Shown piece by piece: positions 23,473-32,500 of a stretch of 40,604 nucleotides of DNA. Under the pieces are notes generated by a model that worked only from the letters and a program-made list of their open reading frames with translations, searched no databases and was not told the DNA's origin. The translations under genes were made by a program, and so were the position numbers. How positions within the stretch are numbered: position 1 is the first letter of the stretch; each line of letters starts with the position of its first letter. This DNA comes from PKWO01 sp036384915 (GTDB lineage Bacteria; Pseudomonadota; Gammaproteobacteria; Burkholderiales; Burkholderiaceae_D), in NCBI GenBank assembly GCA_036384915.1, contig DASVLJ010000017.1, forward strand, positions 1-40,604, in the 5' to 3' direction.

Positions 23473-24003
23473 TCAGCCGTCGACAGGATGCGCGGGGGTG
23501 TCCAACAGCAATTGATAAAAGGCCAGATCAAGCCATCGGCCGAATTTGAAGCCGGTTTCGGGAAGCGTGCCGACGTGCTTGAAGCCGAGTTGTTCGTGCA
23601 GCGCGATGCTTCCGGCGTTCGCCGTGTCGATGCCGCCCATCATGACGTGCACGTCGTTCTGCCGTGCCGCGGCGATCAACTCCTGCATCAGCGCGCGGCC
23701 GAGCCCTCGGCCGCGGCAGTTTTTGTGCACGTACACGGAATGTTCCACGCTGTATTTGAAGGCAGGCCATGCCCGGAACGTGCCGTAGCTGCCGAAGCCC
23801 AGAAGTATCCCGTTGCCGTCTTCGATGCCGATGACGGGAAAGCCGCCGGCCCGCTTGGCCTCGAACCATGCCACCATGTTTTCCATCGTCCGAGCCTTGT
23901 AGTCGTAAAGGGCTGTCGAATTCAGGATGGCATCGTTGAAGATATCCAGGATCGCACCGGCATGCCGCTCGAAGCTGCATTGCACCACGGTGTGTTCATT
24001 CAT
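23473..24003 (-). CDS. GNAT N-acetyltransferase, phosphinothricin/L-amino-acid acetyltransferase-like
   Basis: This 176-residue protein follows the PAT/MddA (YncA) group: AILDIFNDAILNSTALYDYKARTM in two steps, W-F-E-A-K at the substrate loop, GFGSYGTFRAWPAFKYSVEHSVYVH, the acetyl-CoA pyrophosphate loop NCRGRGLGRALMQELI, and GGIDTANAGSIALHEQLGF near the C-terminus. Such enzymes acetylate small amines such as methionine sulfoximine/sulfone or phosphinothricin; the actual substrate is inference. The ATG (24003-24001) overlaps the TGA of the XRE-cupin gene by one base (TGATG), and AAGGAG lies seven bases upstream, so the two are translationally coupled and the regulator probably controls this enzyme. 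Confidence 0.88.
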   Translation of the reverse strand: MNEHTVVQCSFERHAGAILDIFNDAILNSTALYDYKARTMENMVAWFEAKRAGGFPVIGIEDGNGILLGFGSYGTFRAWPAFKYSVEHSVYVHKNCRGRGLGRALMQELIAAARQNDVHVMMGGIDTANAGSIALHEQLGFKHVGTLPETGFKFGRWLDLAFYQLLLDTPAHPVDG

Positions 24004-24587
24004 CACGTTCTCCTTGAAATGGGTAAAGAGCTGGTCAGTGCCAGCGCATAGCGCGCTGGCCTGGAAGTGGGGTTGCGGAAGGTGATGTCCGGGCCAAGCA
24101 CCATGGCAAGGCAATCGCCCGTCTCAAGACGCCAGCGCTTTTCTCCGAGCGTGATCTCCATTTCACCATCGAGCATCCAGATTTGCTGGTGCGTCACGAC
24201 GTTGCGCGGCACGTTGTCGAATGTGACGCTTTGGCCTGGTGGGAACGTCACTTCGGCCAGCTCTATCGGCGAAACATGGCCGCCCGGGGACAGATGCCGC
24301 CGCACGTAGCCGGAAGCGGGGTCTGTCCACACCTGTTGCTCAGCATGCCGCGCCAGCGGCTGCTCCTCCTCGCTCTGGGATTCCGCCGAAAACAGCGAGG
24401 CCAGGGTGACGCCGAGTGCGCCGGCCAACTTGTCGAGGACGGCGGCCGTCGGGCTGGTTTCTTCGCGCTCTATCAGTGAAATCATGGAACGGCTCACGCC
24501 GCTCTGTTCGGCCAGTTTGTCGAGCGCAAGGCTGCGACTCCTGCGCAGGTCGCGAATGCGCTTGGCGAGCAGGGTGTCGATTTTCAT
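24003..24587 (-). CDS. XRE-family transcriptional regulator with C-terminal cupin sensor
   Basis: This 194-residue protein has an N-terminal helix-turn-helix (about 5-62; KIDTLLAKRIRDLRRSRSLA, LAEQSGVSRSMISLIEREET, SPTAAVLDKLAGALGV) and a C-terminal single-stranded beta-helix cupin (about 105-190; GHVSPIELAEVTFPPGQ, HQQIWMLDGEMEITLGEKRW, LETGDCLAM). This is the SutR/PuuR-like architecture, where the cupin senses a small metabolite. The HQQ/E metal-binding pattern appears only partly conserved. ATG 24587 is immediately before the helix-turn-helix; extension to 24698 would cross the operator. Two palindromes overlap its promoter, consistent with autorepression. The GNAT gene follows in the same operon. 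Confidence 0.92.
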   Translation of the reverse strand: MKIDTLLAKRIRDLRRSRSLALDKLAEQSGVSRSMISLIEREETSPTAAVLDKLAGALGVTLASLFSAESQSEEEQPLARHAEQQVWTDPASGYVRRHLSPGGHVSPIELAEVTFPPGQSVTFDNVPRNVVTHQQIWMLDGEMEITLGEKRWRLETGDCLAMVLGPDITFRNPTSRPARYALALTSSLPISRRT

Positions 24588-24589
24588 TT

Positions 24590-24627
24590 TTCCATTATAT
24601 TGGAACTTTATTTCCAGTAAATGGGAA
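24590..24627 (-). promoter_or_regulatory. Promoter and paired operator sites of the XRE-cupin–GNAT operon
   Basis: On the minus strand two related 16-bp imperfect palindromes, TTCCCATTTACTGGAA (24627-24612) and TTCCAATATAATGGAA (24605-24590), follow the consensus TTCCNATWTANTGGAA. Their starts are 22 bp apart, two helical turns, so two dimers would bind the same DNA face. The inner site contains a perfect -10 TATAAT, and the outer one contains TTTACT at -35 with 16 bp spacing. Only six bases separate TATAAT from the ATG, so the mRNA would have almost no leader. Confidence 0.8.
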
Positions 24628-24641
24628 TTTCGTAGGCGACC

Positions 24642-24775
24642 GTAGGTTGGGGTTGAGCGCAGCGAAGCCCAATATCGGACGCAACACGTCATGTGCATTT
24701 GTCAAGGCCAGTTACGTTGAGCCGGGTCCAGCTAGGCTCGGCTACGCTCGGCGTGCGACGCCCGGCGCAACCTAC
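24642..24775. repeat. Intergenic element with GTAGGTTG...CAACCTAC ends
   Basis: It starts GTAGGTTGGGGTTGAGCGCA and ends GGCGCAACCTAC; the outer eight bases are an inverted repeat (24642-24649, 24768-24775). GAGCGCAGCGAAGCCC inside is typical of intergenic repeat elements in beta- and gammaproteobacteria. A second internal GC-rich hairpin lies near 24731-24756. It is related in style, not in exact sequence, to the elements at 9028 and 16195. Confidence 0.65.
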
Positions 24776-24824
24776 CGAACTAAGGTGGTCGTCGAGCGGT
24801 TGCCTTTCGCGTTTTTGCTGCTCA

Positions 24825-24891
24825 TTTACAAACCAACTAGTCGTATTGTATTATTCATCAAATACGAACCGACCAGACGTATTGTATTTAG
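24825..24891 (+). promoter_or_regulatory. Promoter with duplicated operator-like sequence upstream of the beta-barrel gene
   Basis: TTTACA (24825-24830) and TATTAT (24849-24854) form a good sigma-70 promoter with 18 bp spacing. The spacer is AACCAACTAGTCGTATTG, with the near-palindrome CRACTAGTYG in its centre. A second copy, AACCGACCAGACGTATTG (24867-24884), follows 36 bp downstream with TATTTA behind it. TCGTATT (24841-24847) and AATACGA (24861-24867) are inverted to each other. Such an operator between -35 and -10 would block polymerase. A TetR gene lies downstream, but the matching repressor is not proven. Confidence 0.7.
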
Positions 24892-24954
24892 TTGGAATCG
24901 CTTCGCCGGGGCAGTCGGTTTGTTTTGCTTCGGCTCATCAACCAGGAGAAATTT

Positions 24955-25593
24955 ATGCAGAAAACGCAATCCTTGTGGCACAAAGTGGTCTTTCTTTCCT
25001 TGCTTTGCACTTCGTTGGCGGCGAAGGCCGATGACGGCTCGGCTGGATTCGGCGGTACCAATGGTCCGGCGTGGCAGGGCTTGTATACCGGCGTCAATGG
25101 CGGCGGCGGCACCAGTTCCAAGGGCGATGTTCAGAGCCAATGGGGCGACGTCGGCCATAAAGCCAAGGGCAGTTTGGCCGGTGTGCACCTAGGTTACAAT
25201 TGGCGGCTGTCGCCGATGGCGGTGGTCGGTATCGAAAACGATTTTGATGCGGCAAACATTTCGACTGGCAGTGACGACGGGCTCAGCCCCGAAGTCAAGA
25301 TCGGCGGCTTGTTCAACGGCCGTGTGCGCGGCGGTATTCTCGTCTTGGACCAGCGCTTGCTGCTGTATGTGACGGCCGGCGTTGCGGCGGGCCAGGTCAA
25401 TGACGGCGGCGTCAAGGCTTGGCGCGTCGGCGAAACCGGCGGGCTCGGCGCGGAGTGGGCCTGGACGCCGCAATGGTCGACCCGGATCGAGGTCCTCGGC
25501 ACCGATTTGTCCAAGGGTTTGCATCACGATAATTGGGGCGACACGCATGCGAAATTCGAGACCGTGACGTTGGGCATGAATTTCCATTTTTAA
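24955..25593 (+). CDS. Outer-membrane beta-barrel protein (OMP25/OmpA-like barrel)
   Basis: This 212-residue protein has a signal peptide (KVVFLSLLCTSLAAKA, cleavage near residue 23) and an eight-stranded barrel pattern: WQGLYTGVNGGGG, GVHLGYNWRLSPMAVVGIENDFDAANI in two strands, KIGGLFNGRVRGGIL, LLLYVTAGVAAGQ and a final strand TVTLGMNFHF ending in Phe. The pattern resembles the porin-family 'outer membrane beta-barrel' proteins that often appear in stress-induced loci. AGGAGA lies six bases before ATG 24955. It has its own regulated promoter and sits between the XRE-cupin operon and the TetR gene on the same strand as the latter. Function is unknown. Confidence 0.8.
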   Translation: MQKTQSLWHKVVFLSLLCTSLAAKADDGSAGFGGTNGPAWQGLYTGVNGGGGTSSKGDVQSQWGDVGHKAKGSLAGVHLGYNWRLSPMAVVGIENDFDAANISTGSDDGLSPEVKIGGLFNGRVRGGILVLDQRLLLYVTAGVAAGQVNDGGVKAWRVGETGGLGAEWAWTPQWSTRIEVLGTDLSKGLHHDNWGDTHAKFETVTLGMNFHF

Positions 25594-25721
25594 TTCATTC
25601 TGGAGTCATGCGCGCGGCGCACCTCTTTCCAACTTTTCTTGTTTGACAGTGGATACGATGAGAGCAGAGTTTGCAGGGCGAGAGCAGCCTATGTCGGGAA
25701 CGGCGCGCGTCGTTAGACGTC

Positions 25722-26279
25722 ATGGATAACGCTACACGTTCCGAGCGCTCGCGCAAGCTCATGCTCGATGCGGCATCGACCATCATCAAGCGCGATGGCC
25801 CCGGCAAGTTGACGCTGGACGCCATCGCGCGCGAATCGGGAATGAGCAAGGGCGCGGTGGTGCATCATTTCCGCACCAAGGAAGGCGTGCTGAAGGCGCT
25901 GATGGATTTTCAGATCGGCTATTTCGAGGAATTTACGAGCCGCTATCTTGAGAAGCTCGATGGCGCTTCGGCGCAGCCGATTTTGGCGTCGCAGATCGCA
26001 GTCAATCATCAAGTCGCCATTGAACCGCAAGAGTTGGCGTTCGCCATGCTGGCGGTGATCGCGGAAAACCCGTGGCTGCATAGTGCGGCGCGCGATATGG
26101 CGGCGCAAAAGGTGGAGGAGATCAAGCGCGAAGCGAAGGACCCCGATCTGGCGCTGCTGCGCTTTTCCGCCGCGCGCGGGCTGGCTTTCTCCTCGCTGCT
26201 GGGTTTGTGTCCGTTTTCCGAAGCGGAACGCGAAAGGTTGTTCGCCCGGCTTGCCGACGACAGCCTGTGGCGGGAGTAG
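25722..26279 (+). CDS. TetR/AcrR-family transcriptional regulator
   Basis: This 185-residue protein has an N-terminal TetR helix-turn-helix at about residues 9-55: RSRKLMLDAASTIIKRDGPG, LTLDAIARESGMSKGAVVHHF and RTKEGVLKALMDF. The rest is the all-helical ligand-binding and dimerisation domain, which gives no ligand clue. ATG 25722 is preferred to an earlier frame opening at 25671. It lies 430 bp upstream of a complete RND efflux operon on the same strand, and 129 bp downstream of the beta-barrel gene. Either could be its target; control of the efflux operon is the usual arrangement. A 7-bp hairpin without a T-run follows its stop (26296-26314). Confidence 0.88.
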   Translation: MDNATRSERSRKLMLDAASTIIKRDGPGKLTLDAIARESGMSKGAVVHHFRTKEGVLKALMDFQIGYFEEFTSRYLEKLDGASAQPILASQIAVNHQVAIEPQELAFAMLAVIAENPWLHSAARDMAAQKVEEIKREAKDPDLALLRFSAARGLAFSSLLGLCPFSEAERERLFARLADDSLWRE

Positions 26280-26709
26280 TGCAGGGAAGGCGGGCCGCCG
26301 GTCATGCACCGGCGATAGATGTCAATTACCGACAAGTCATTGTCGCCTCATCACCTTCGATGCAAACTGCGCTCTCAGCAAAGTTGCAAGAATGCTGACA
26401 CAATCTGACACTGGCGGCAGCTATGCTGTCCGGCTGTTTGTCGAAGACGCAGTGAATTTACAGCAATTTACCTCATGCTGAGGTTGACAGAGGCTAAAGG
26501 CAAGTATATCTTACGATATGTTTTAAGATCGTTTTGTGCCGCTTCGCAACGCCTGTAAGCTTCAGAAGTTAATCAAAAGTAACGCCCTTGCCGTTGAAAA
26601 TGTCGATATAATTGACGGCTCGGTCAGTAACCTATGTCAACGATATCAAACAGGTATCGCCAACTGGTATCGGATGACAGCGCAACCCGCTCTCCCAGGA
26701 GTCAAGCAA
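26280..26709 (+). promoter_or_regulatory. RND-operon upstream region with sigma-70 promoter and palindromes
   Basis: This 430-bp gap has no gene. It contains a hairpin CGCCGGT/ACCGGCG (26296-26314), a 16-bp palindrome CGACAAGTCATTGTCG (26330-26345), and a strong promoter with TTGACA (26484-26489) and TATCTT (26507-26512) separated by 17 bp. The -10 is embedded in the near-palindrome TATCTTACGATA (26507-26518), followed by TAAGAT, a likely repressor site. The leader is then about 190 bases long before the probable translation start. Confidence 0.7.
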
Positions 26710-28239
26710 TTGAATACCATTCGAAGAATGCAGCTTGGCGCACCGATGCGCCGAACCGGCCTGACAATCGCGCTCGGTCTGGCCTTGGCCGGTTGCGCCG
26801 TCGGGCCGAATTTCAAGTCTCCCGATGCACCCGCCAACGCGGGCACGTCTTATTTGCCGGACAATCAAATGTCGCAAACCGATTCGGCCAAGGGGCTGGC
26901 CGGCGATGCGCAGCGTTTCGTCTCGGACCGCGACGTACCGGCCGACTGGTGGACCTTGTTCCATTCGCCTGAGCTCGATCAATTGGTGCGTGCCGCACTG
27001 GAGCACAATCCGACCATGGCCGGGGCCCAGGCAACGCTGCGCCAGGCGGAAGAGAATTACAAGGCGCAATCGGGCAACCTGCTTTATCCCAGCGTGAGCG
27101 CCCAGCTCGGCGCCGAACGCGAGCGCCTGTCCGGTGTGCAGTCATTCACGCCGTCCGGCATCACGTTCAACGCGTATAGCGCCTCGGTCAACGTGTCTTA
27201 CACGCTTGACGTGTTCGGTGGCGTCAAGCGCCAGCTGGAAAGCGCGCAAGCCGCGGTGGATTACCAGCGCTACCAGGTGCAGGCGACTTACTTGACGCTG
27301 TCTTCCAACGTGGTGTTGACGGCGATCCGCGAAGCTTCGGCGCGCGCGCAATTGAAGGCGACCAAGGAAGTGCTCGATTCGCAGGAGAAGCAATTGGCCG
27401 TGATCGAGAAGCAGTATTCGGTCGGCGCGATTGCTCGCACCACGCTGCTGACGGAGCGCAACCAGGTGGCCCAGACGCGCGCTTCAATTCCGGCGCTGGA
27501 AAAGGCGCTGGCGCAGGCCCAGCACCAGTTGTCGGTGTACGTAGGCAAGTTGCCCTCGGAATCGGGCATGCCGGAATTCCAGCTTGAATCGCTGCATTTG
27601 CCGGAAGATTTGCCCCTGAGCTTGCCGTCGAACCTGGTGCGCCAGCGCCCGGACATTCTGGCGGCCGAAGCGCAACTGCACGAGGCCAATGCCCAGGTCG
27701 GCGTGGCCACGGCCAATATGTATCCGCAGATCACATTGACCGGCGCCTATGGCTTCCAGTCCCTGCATCCGAACGATCTGTTCTCCAGCTACTCGGGCTA
27801 TTGGAGCATTGCCGGCGGCTTGCTGCAGCCTTTGTTCAACGGCGGCGCGCTATCGGCGCAGCGCCGTGCTTCGCTGGCGGCGTTCGATGCGGCCGGTGCG
27901 CAATACAAATCGACGGTACTGACGGCCTTCCAGAACGTGGCCGATACCTTGAGCGCACTGCAGAGCGACGCCACGGCCTTGAAGGCACAGGTCGATGTCG
28001 AAGCGCTGGCGAAGGAGTCGATGGATTTGAGCCAGCAGCAGTACAAGCTCGGCGGCATCAGCTACCTCGTGCTGCTCGATGCCCAGCGCAATTACCAGCA
28101 GGCTCACGTGGCCCTGGTACAGGCGCAGTCGGCGCGCTATTCCGATACGGCTGCGCTGTTCCAGGCATTGGGCGGCGGCTGGTGGAACCGCGATAAGTCT
28201 TCGGTGGCGCAGGCAGCTCCAGCTGCTTCTGCTCAGTAA
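26710..28239 (+). CDS. RND efflux outer-membrane factor lipoprotein (OprM/TolC-like)
   Basis: This protein of about 509 residues forms the trimeric outer-membrane channel of the pump. A lipoprotein signal with lipobox LALAGC leads to GCAVGPNF, the usual mature N-terminus of the NodT/OprM group. DWWTLFHSPELDQLVRAALEHNP, SYTLDVFGGVKRQLESA and RQRPDILAAEAQLHEANAQVG are the standard conserved blocks, present in duplicate halves. Start: a TTG at 26710 is preceded by AGGAG eight bases upstream and gives a normal signal (NTIRRMQLGAPMRRTGLTIA). ATG 26674, 26728 and 26746 are alternatives with no ribosome site. The adaptor gene follows 39 bases later in the same operon. Confidence 0.93.
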   Translation: MNTIRRMQLGAPMRRTGLTIALGLALAGCAVGPNFKSPDAPANAGTSYLPDNQMSQTDSAKGLAGDAQRFVSDRDVPADWWTLFHSPELDQLVRAALEHNPTMAGAQATLRQAEENYKAQSGNLLYPSVSAQLGAERERLSGVQSFTPSGITFNAYSASVNVSYTLDVFGGVKRQLESAQAAVDYQRYQVQATYLTLSSNVVLTAIREASARAQLKATKEVLDSQEKQLAVIEKQYSVGAIARTTLLTERNQVAQTRASIPALEKALAQAQHQLSVYVGKLPSESGMPEFQLESLHLPEDLPLSLPSNLVRQRPDILAAEAQLHEANAQVGVATANMYPQITLTGAYGFQSLHPNDLFSSYSGYWSIAGGLLQPLFNGGALSAQRRASLAAFDAAGAQYKSTVLTAFQNVADTLSALQSDATALKAQVDVEALAKESMDLSQQQYKLGGISYLVLLDAQRNYQQAHVALVQAQSARYSDTAALFQALGGGWWNRDKSSVAQAAPAASAQ

Positions 28240-28278
28240 CGCATTTTGCAGAATTTCGAATCTTAGGGAGAAGTATCC

Positions 28279-29472
28279 ATGACTAAGCGTATGATTATCA
28301 TGCTGCTGGGCGTTGTCGTGCTGGTGGTGGTGTTGGGCGGCCTCTGGTACATGAACCTGATGAAAATGCTCGGGAGCATGCCCAAGCCGGGCGCACAGAC
28401 CATTACCGCGATGAAGGTCGAATCGCTCGATTGGCAGCCGCAATTGTCGGCCGTCGGCAGCATTGCCCCGGTGCGCGGCGTGGACGTGACGACCGAAATC
28501 GCCGGCCTGGTGCGCGAAGTGCATTTCAAGTCGGGCGAGGAAGTCAAGAAAGGCCAGTTGCTGGTCCAATTGAATGACGACAGCGAAGTGGCGCAACTGC
28601 ATTCGCTCCAGGCTGCCGCCGACCTCGCCCTCACGGTCTTGAACCGCGACAAGCTGCAACTGGCTGCACAAGCGATCGCGCAAGCCCAGGTTGATGCCGA
28701 CGAAGCCGACTTGAAGAGCAAGCGCGCCTTGGTCGAGCAGCAAAAGGCTACCATCGTCAAGAAGGCGATCCGCGCCCCGTTCTCGGGCCAGGTCGGCATC
28801 ACCACGGTCAACCCCGGCCAATACCTCAATCCGGGCGACAAGATCGTGTCGCTGGAGCAGATCGACCCGATCTACGTCAATTTCACCGTGCCGCAGAAGC
28901 AAGCGGCCAATGTGGGCTTGAAGCAAAAGATCAACGCCACGACCGATGCCTTCGCCGGCACCGATTTCGCAGGCAGTGTGACCTCGATCGACCCGAAGAT
29001 CGACACGGCAACGCGCAACGTCGCCTTGCAAGCCACGATCTCCAACGCCAAGCACCAGCTTTTGCCGGGCATGTTCGCCAACGTCAAGGTCGACCAGGGC
29101 GACAAGAAGAAGTACCTGACCTTGCCGCAAACCGCGATCACCTACAACCCTTATGGGTCGACCGTGTTCATCGTCAGGCAGGATACGAACGACGACAAAT
29201 CCTGTGAGAAGAAAGACGACAAGAAGGATGCCAAGAAAGACGACAAGAAGGACGCCGCACCTGCCGACACCGGTCCGAAACTGGTGGCGCAGCAAGTCTT
29301 TGTGACTACCGGCCCGACGCGCGGCGACCAGGTTGCCGTACTGACCGGCATCAAGGAAGGCGACATGGTCGCTACGTCGGGGCAGTTGAAGCTGAAGAAC
29401 TGCACGCCGGTCGTGATCGACAATAAGGTCACGCCGAAGAACGACGTGAACCCGACTCCGCAGGAACACTAA
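28279..29472 (+). CDS. RND efflux periplasmic adaptor (membrane fusion protein) with Lys/Asp-rich insert
   Basis: This 397-residue adaptor (MexH/AcrA-like) has an N-terminal membrane anchor (about 5-25, MIIMLLGVVVLVVVLGGLW). The lipoyl half-motifs are ITTEIAGLVREVHFKSGEEVKKGQ-like (69-92) and IRAPFSGQVGITTVNPGQYLNPGD (164-187), the latter in its usual order; a short helical hairpin and beta-barrel follow. The membrane-proximal domain contains an unusual insert at residues 302-333 with a tandem KDDKKDAK/KDDKKDAA, encoded by a 24-bp direct repeat at 29212-29256. Cys309 stands at its edge, and Cys375 lies later in the same domain. No lipobox is present. It is co-transcribed with the flanking channel and pump genes. 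Confidence 0.93.
   Translation: MTKRMIIMLLGVVVLVVVLGGLWYMNLMKMLGSMPKPGAQTITAMKVESLDWQPQLSAVGSIAPVRGVDVTTEIAGLVREVHFKSGEEVKKGQLLVQLNDDSEVAQLHSLQAAADLALTVLNRDKLQLAAQAIAQAQVDADEADLKSKRALVEQQKATIVKKAIRAPFSGQVGITTVNPGQYLNPGDKIVSLEQIDPIYVNFTVPQKQAANVGLKQKINATTDAFAGTDFAGSVTSIDPKIDTATRNVALQATISNAKHQLLPGMFANVKVDQGDKKKYLTLPQTAITYNPYGSTVFIVRQDTNDDKSCEKKDDKKDAKKDDKKDAAPADTGPKLVAQQVFVTTGPTRGDQVAVLTGIKEGDMVATSGQLKLKNCTPVVIDNKVTPKNDVNPTPQEH
29212..29256 (+). repeat. 24-bp tandem repeat coding KDDKKDAK in the adaptor gene
   Basis: The unit starting AAAGACGACAAGAAGGATGC (29212-29235) is followed directly by AAAGACGACAAGAAGGACGC (29236 on), the second lacking the last codon match. One unit encodes eight residues, so copy-number change keeps the frame. 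Confidence 0.8.
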
Positions 29473-29508
29473 CAGGATAGCTTCCGCTTCCCTGTCAAGG
29501 AGCCATAC

Positions 29509-32500
29509 GTGAATTTTACCGATCTCTTCATCAAGCGCCCCGTCCTCTCGATGGTGGTGAGCCTGCTGATCATCGTGCTGGGCATGCGTTCGCTGTTCAG
29601 CCTGCCGATCAACCAATACCCGAAGACGCAAAACGCCGTCGTGACGGTATCGACCGCCTATTACGGTGCCGATGCGCAAACCGTGGCCGGCTTCATTACC
29701 CAGCCGCTCGAGCAAGCCATCGCCCAGGCACAGGGTATCGATTACCTGTCCTCGTCTTCGACTTCGGGCGTGTCGACCATCACGGCGACGCTGCGCCTGA
29801 ACTACGATTCCAACCGCGCGCTGACCGAAATCAACACGCAGGTGAATTCGGTCAAGAATCAGTTGCCGCCGCAGGCGCAGCAGCCGGTGTTGACGGTGCA
29901 GGTGGGCCAGACGACGGACGCGATGTACATGGGCTTTTACAGCAACACGCTGCCCACCAACAACGTGACCGACTTCCTCTCTCGCGTGGTCAAGCCCAAG
30001 CTCGACTCGATCGAAGGCGTGCAGACGGCCGAACTGCTCGGCGCGCGCCAGTTCGCCTTGCGTGCCTGGCTTGATGCCGACAAGATGGCGGCTTACGGCA
30101 TTTCCGCCACCGACGTCAGCAATGCGCTCGCCTCGAATAATTACCTCGCCGCGCTGGGCGTGACCAAGGGCCAGATGGTGACCGTGCCGCTGACGGCCGG
30201 CACCGACTTGCACTCGGTCGACGAGTTCAAGAAGCTGGTGGTCAAGCAAAGCAACGGCAACATCGTGCGTCTGGAGGACGTGGCGACCGTTACGCTCGGT
30301 TCGGAAAACTACGACTTCAACGTGGCATTCTCGGGCGTACGTTCGGTGTTCATCGGTATCAAGGTCGCGCCCGAGGCCAACATCCTCGACGTGGCCAAGC
30401 GCGTGCGCAAGGCCTTTCCCGATATCCAGCAGCAATTGCCGGCCGGCCTGACTGGCGAGATCGTGTACGACTCGACCGACTTCATCAATACCTCGATCGT
30501 CGAAGTGGTCAAGACGCTGGTCGAGGCGCTGTTGATCGTGACGGTGGTGATCTATCTCTTCCTCGGCACCTTGCGCGCCGTGGTGGTGCCCGTGATCGCC
30601 ATGCCGCTGTCTTTGATCGGCACCTTTTTCCTGATGCTGATGCTGGGCTACTCGATCAATCTGCTCACGCTCCTTGCGCTGGTGCTGGCCATCGGTCTGG
30701 TGGTGGACGACGCGATCATCGTGGTGGAAAACGTTGACCGGCATATGAAGGAAGAGGGCAGGTCACCCTTTGAAGCGGCCCTGATCGGCGCGCGCGAACT
30801 GGGCAGCCCGATCCTGGCGATGACGGTGGTGTTGATCGCCGTGTATATTCCGATCGGCTTCCAGGGCGGCTTGACCGGTGCGCTGTTTACCGAATTCGCC
30901 TTCACACTGGCCGCCGCCGTGACGGTCTCGGCCGTGGTTGCATTGACGCTCTCGCCGATGATGTGCTCGCGCTTCTTCTCGCGCGACCAGGATAGCGGCA
31001 AGTTCGCTCACGCCATCGACGTGGTGTTCGAGAAGGTGCGCCATCGCTACTCGCGCATCCTGGGCAGCGTGCTCAAGACTTACCCGGTACTGGTCGTGTT
31101 CGGCTTTATCGTGTTCTTCCTCCTTGGTGCGCTCTATATGTTCTCGAAGAAGGAGCTCGCACCCGAGGAAGACCAGGGCTTGGTGTTCTCGCAAGTGGTC
31201 GGCTCGCCGACCGCCAGTGCGGACCAGATGCAAGTCTATGCCCAGCAGATGTATGCCATCGCGAAGGACGAGCCGGAATACAAGCAGATGTTCCAGCTGA
31301 CCGGCGTGCCGACCGTCAATGCCGGCCTGGGCGGCGTGCTGCTCAAGGATTGGGGCGAGCGCAAGCGCAGCCAGCATGAGTTGCAGATGGATCTGCAGCA
31401 AAAGTGGAACAGCATCGCCGGCGGGCGCGTGGCGGCTTTCCCGCTGCCGCCCCTGCCCGGTTCTTCGGGCCTGCCGGTGCAGTTCGTGATTACCACGACC
31501 GAGCCGTTCGAAAACCTGAACGCCGTGGCGCATGCGGTGTATGACAAGGCGATGGCGGACGGAAAGTTCTACTTCGCCGACGTGGACTTGAAGCTTGACA
31601 AGCCTCAAGCCACGGTGGAGGTGGATCGCGACAAGATTGCTTCGCTCGGCATGACGCAGCAGGACGTCGGCAATGCGCTCGGTGCCGCGCTGGGCGGCGG
31701 CTACGTGAATTATTTTGCAATCTCGGGCCGTTCCTACAAGGTGATCCCGCAAGTGCTGCAGACGGACCGCCTGAATCCGTCGGAAATCCTCAACTTCAAC
31801 ATCAAGACGCCTAGCGGCCAGATGATCCCCGCGTCCACCGTTGCAGATATCAAGTACAGCATCGTGCCGGAATCGATCAACCGCTTCCAGCAGTTGAATT
31901 CGGCCACAATCTCCGGCGTGTCGGGTGCGTCCGATGGCGAAATCCTGGCTTACTTGCGCAACACGCTCAATGAAGTCGCGCCCTCGGGCTATACGGTCGA
32001 TTACTCAGGGCAATCGCGCCAGTTCATGAAGGAGTCCGGCGGTACGTTGGTGACGTTCCTGTTCGCGCTGATCATTGTGTTCCTGGCACTGGCGGCGCAG
32101 TTCGAGAGCTTCCGCGATCCGATCATCATCCTGTTCTCGGTGCCGATGGCGCTGTTCGGCGCGATGGCCTTCATCTTCCTCGGTTTCGCCTCATTCAATA
32201 TCTATACCCAGATCGGGCTGGTGACCTTGATGGGGCTGATCTCCAAGCACGGCATCCTGATCGTCGAAGTGGCGAACCACCAGCGCATGGAAGGCAAGAG
32301 CAAGATCGAAGCCATCATGGCCGCCACCGGCATCCGCCTGCGTCCCATCCTGATGACGACCGCCGCCATGGTGTTCGGCGTGATCCCGCTGGTGATCGCC
32401 TCCGGCGCAGGCGCGGCAGGCCGCCAGTCGATGGGTATCGTGATCTTCACGGGCCTGTCGATCGGCACGCTGTTCACGCTGTTCGTGGTGCCGGCGTTCT

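Noticed and set aside
24642..24775. Small coding genes in the gap before the beta-barrel gene
   Set aside because: Frames here are products of a GC-rich repeat element with inverted ends, with no recognisable protein.
27850..30744. 964-codon open frame antisense to the RND operon
   Set aside because: It spans three genes on the other strand and shows no domain; a codon-bias artefact.
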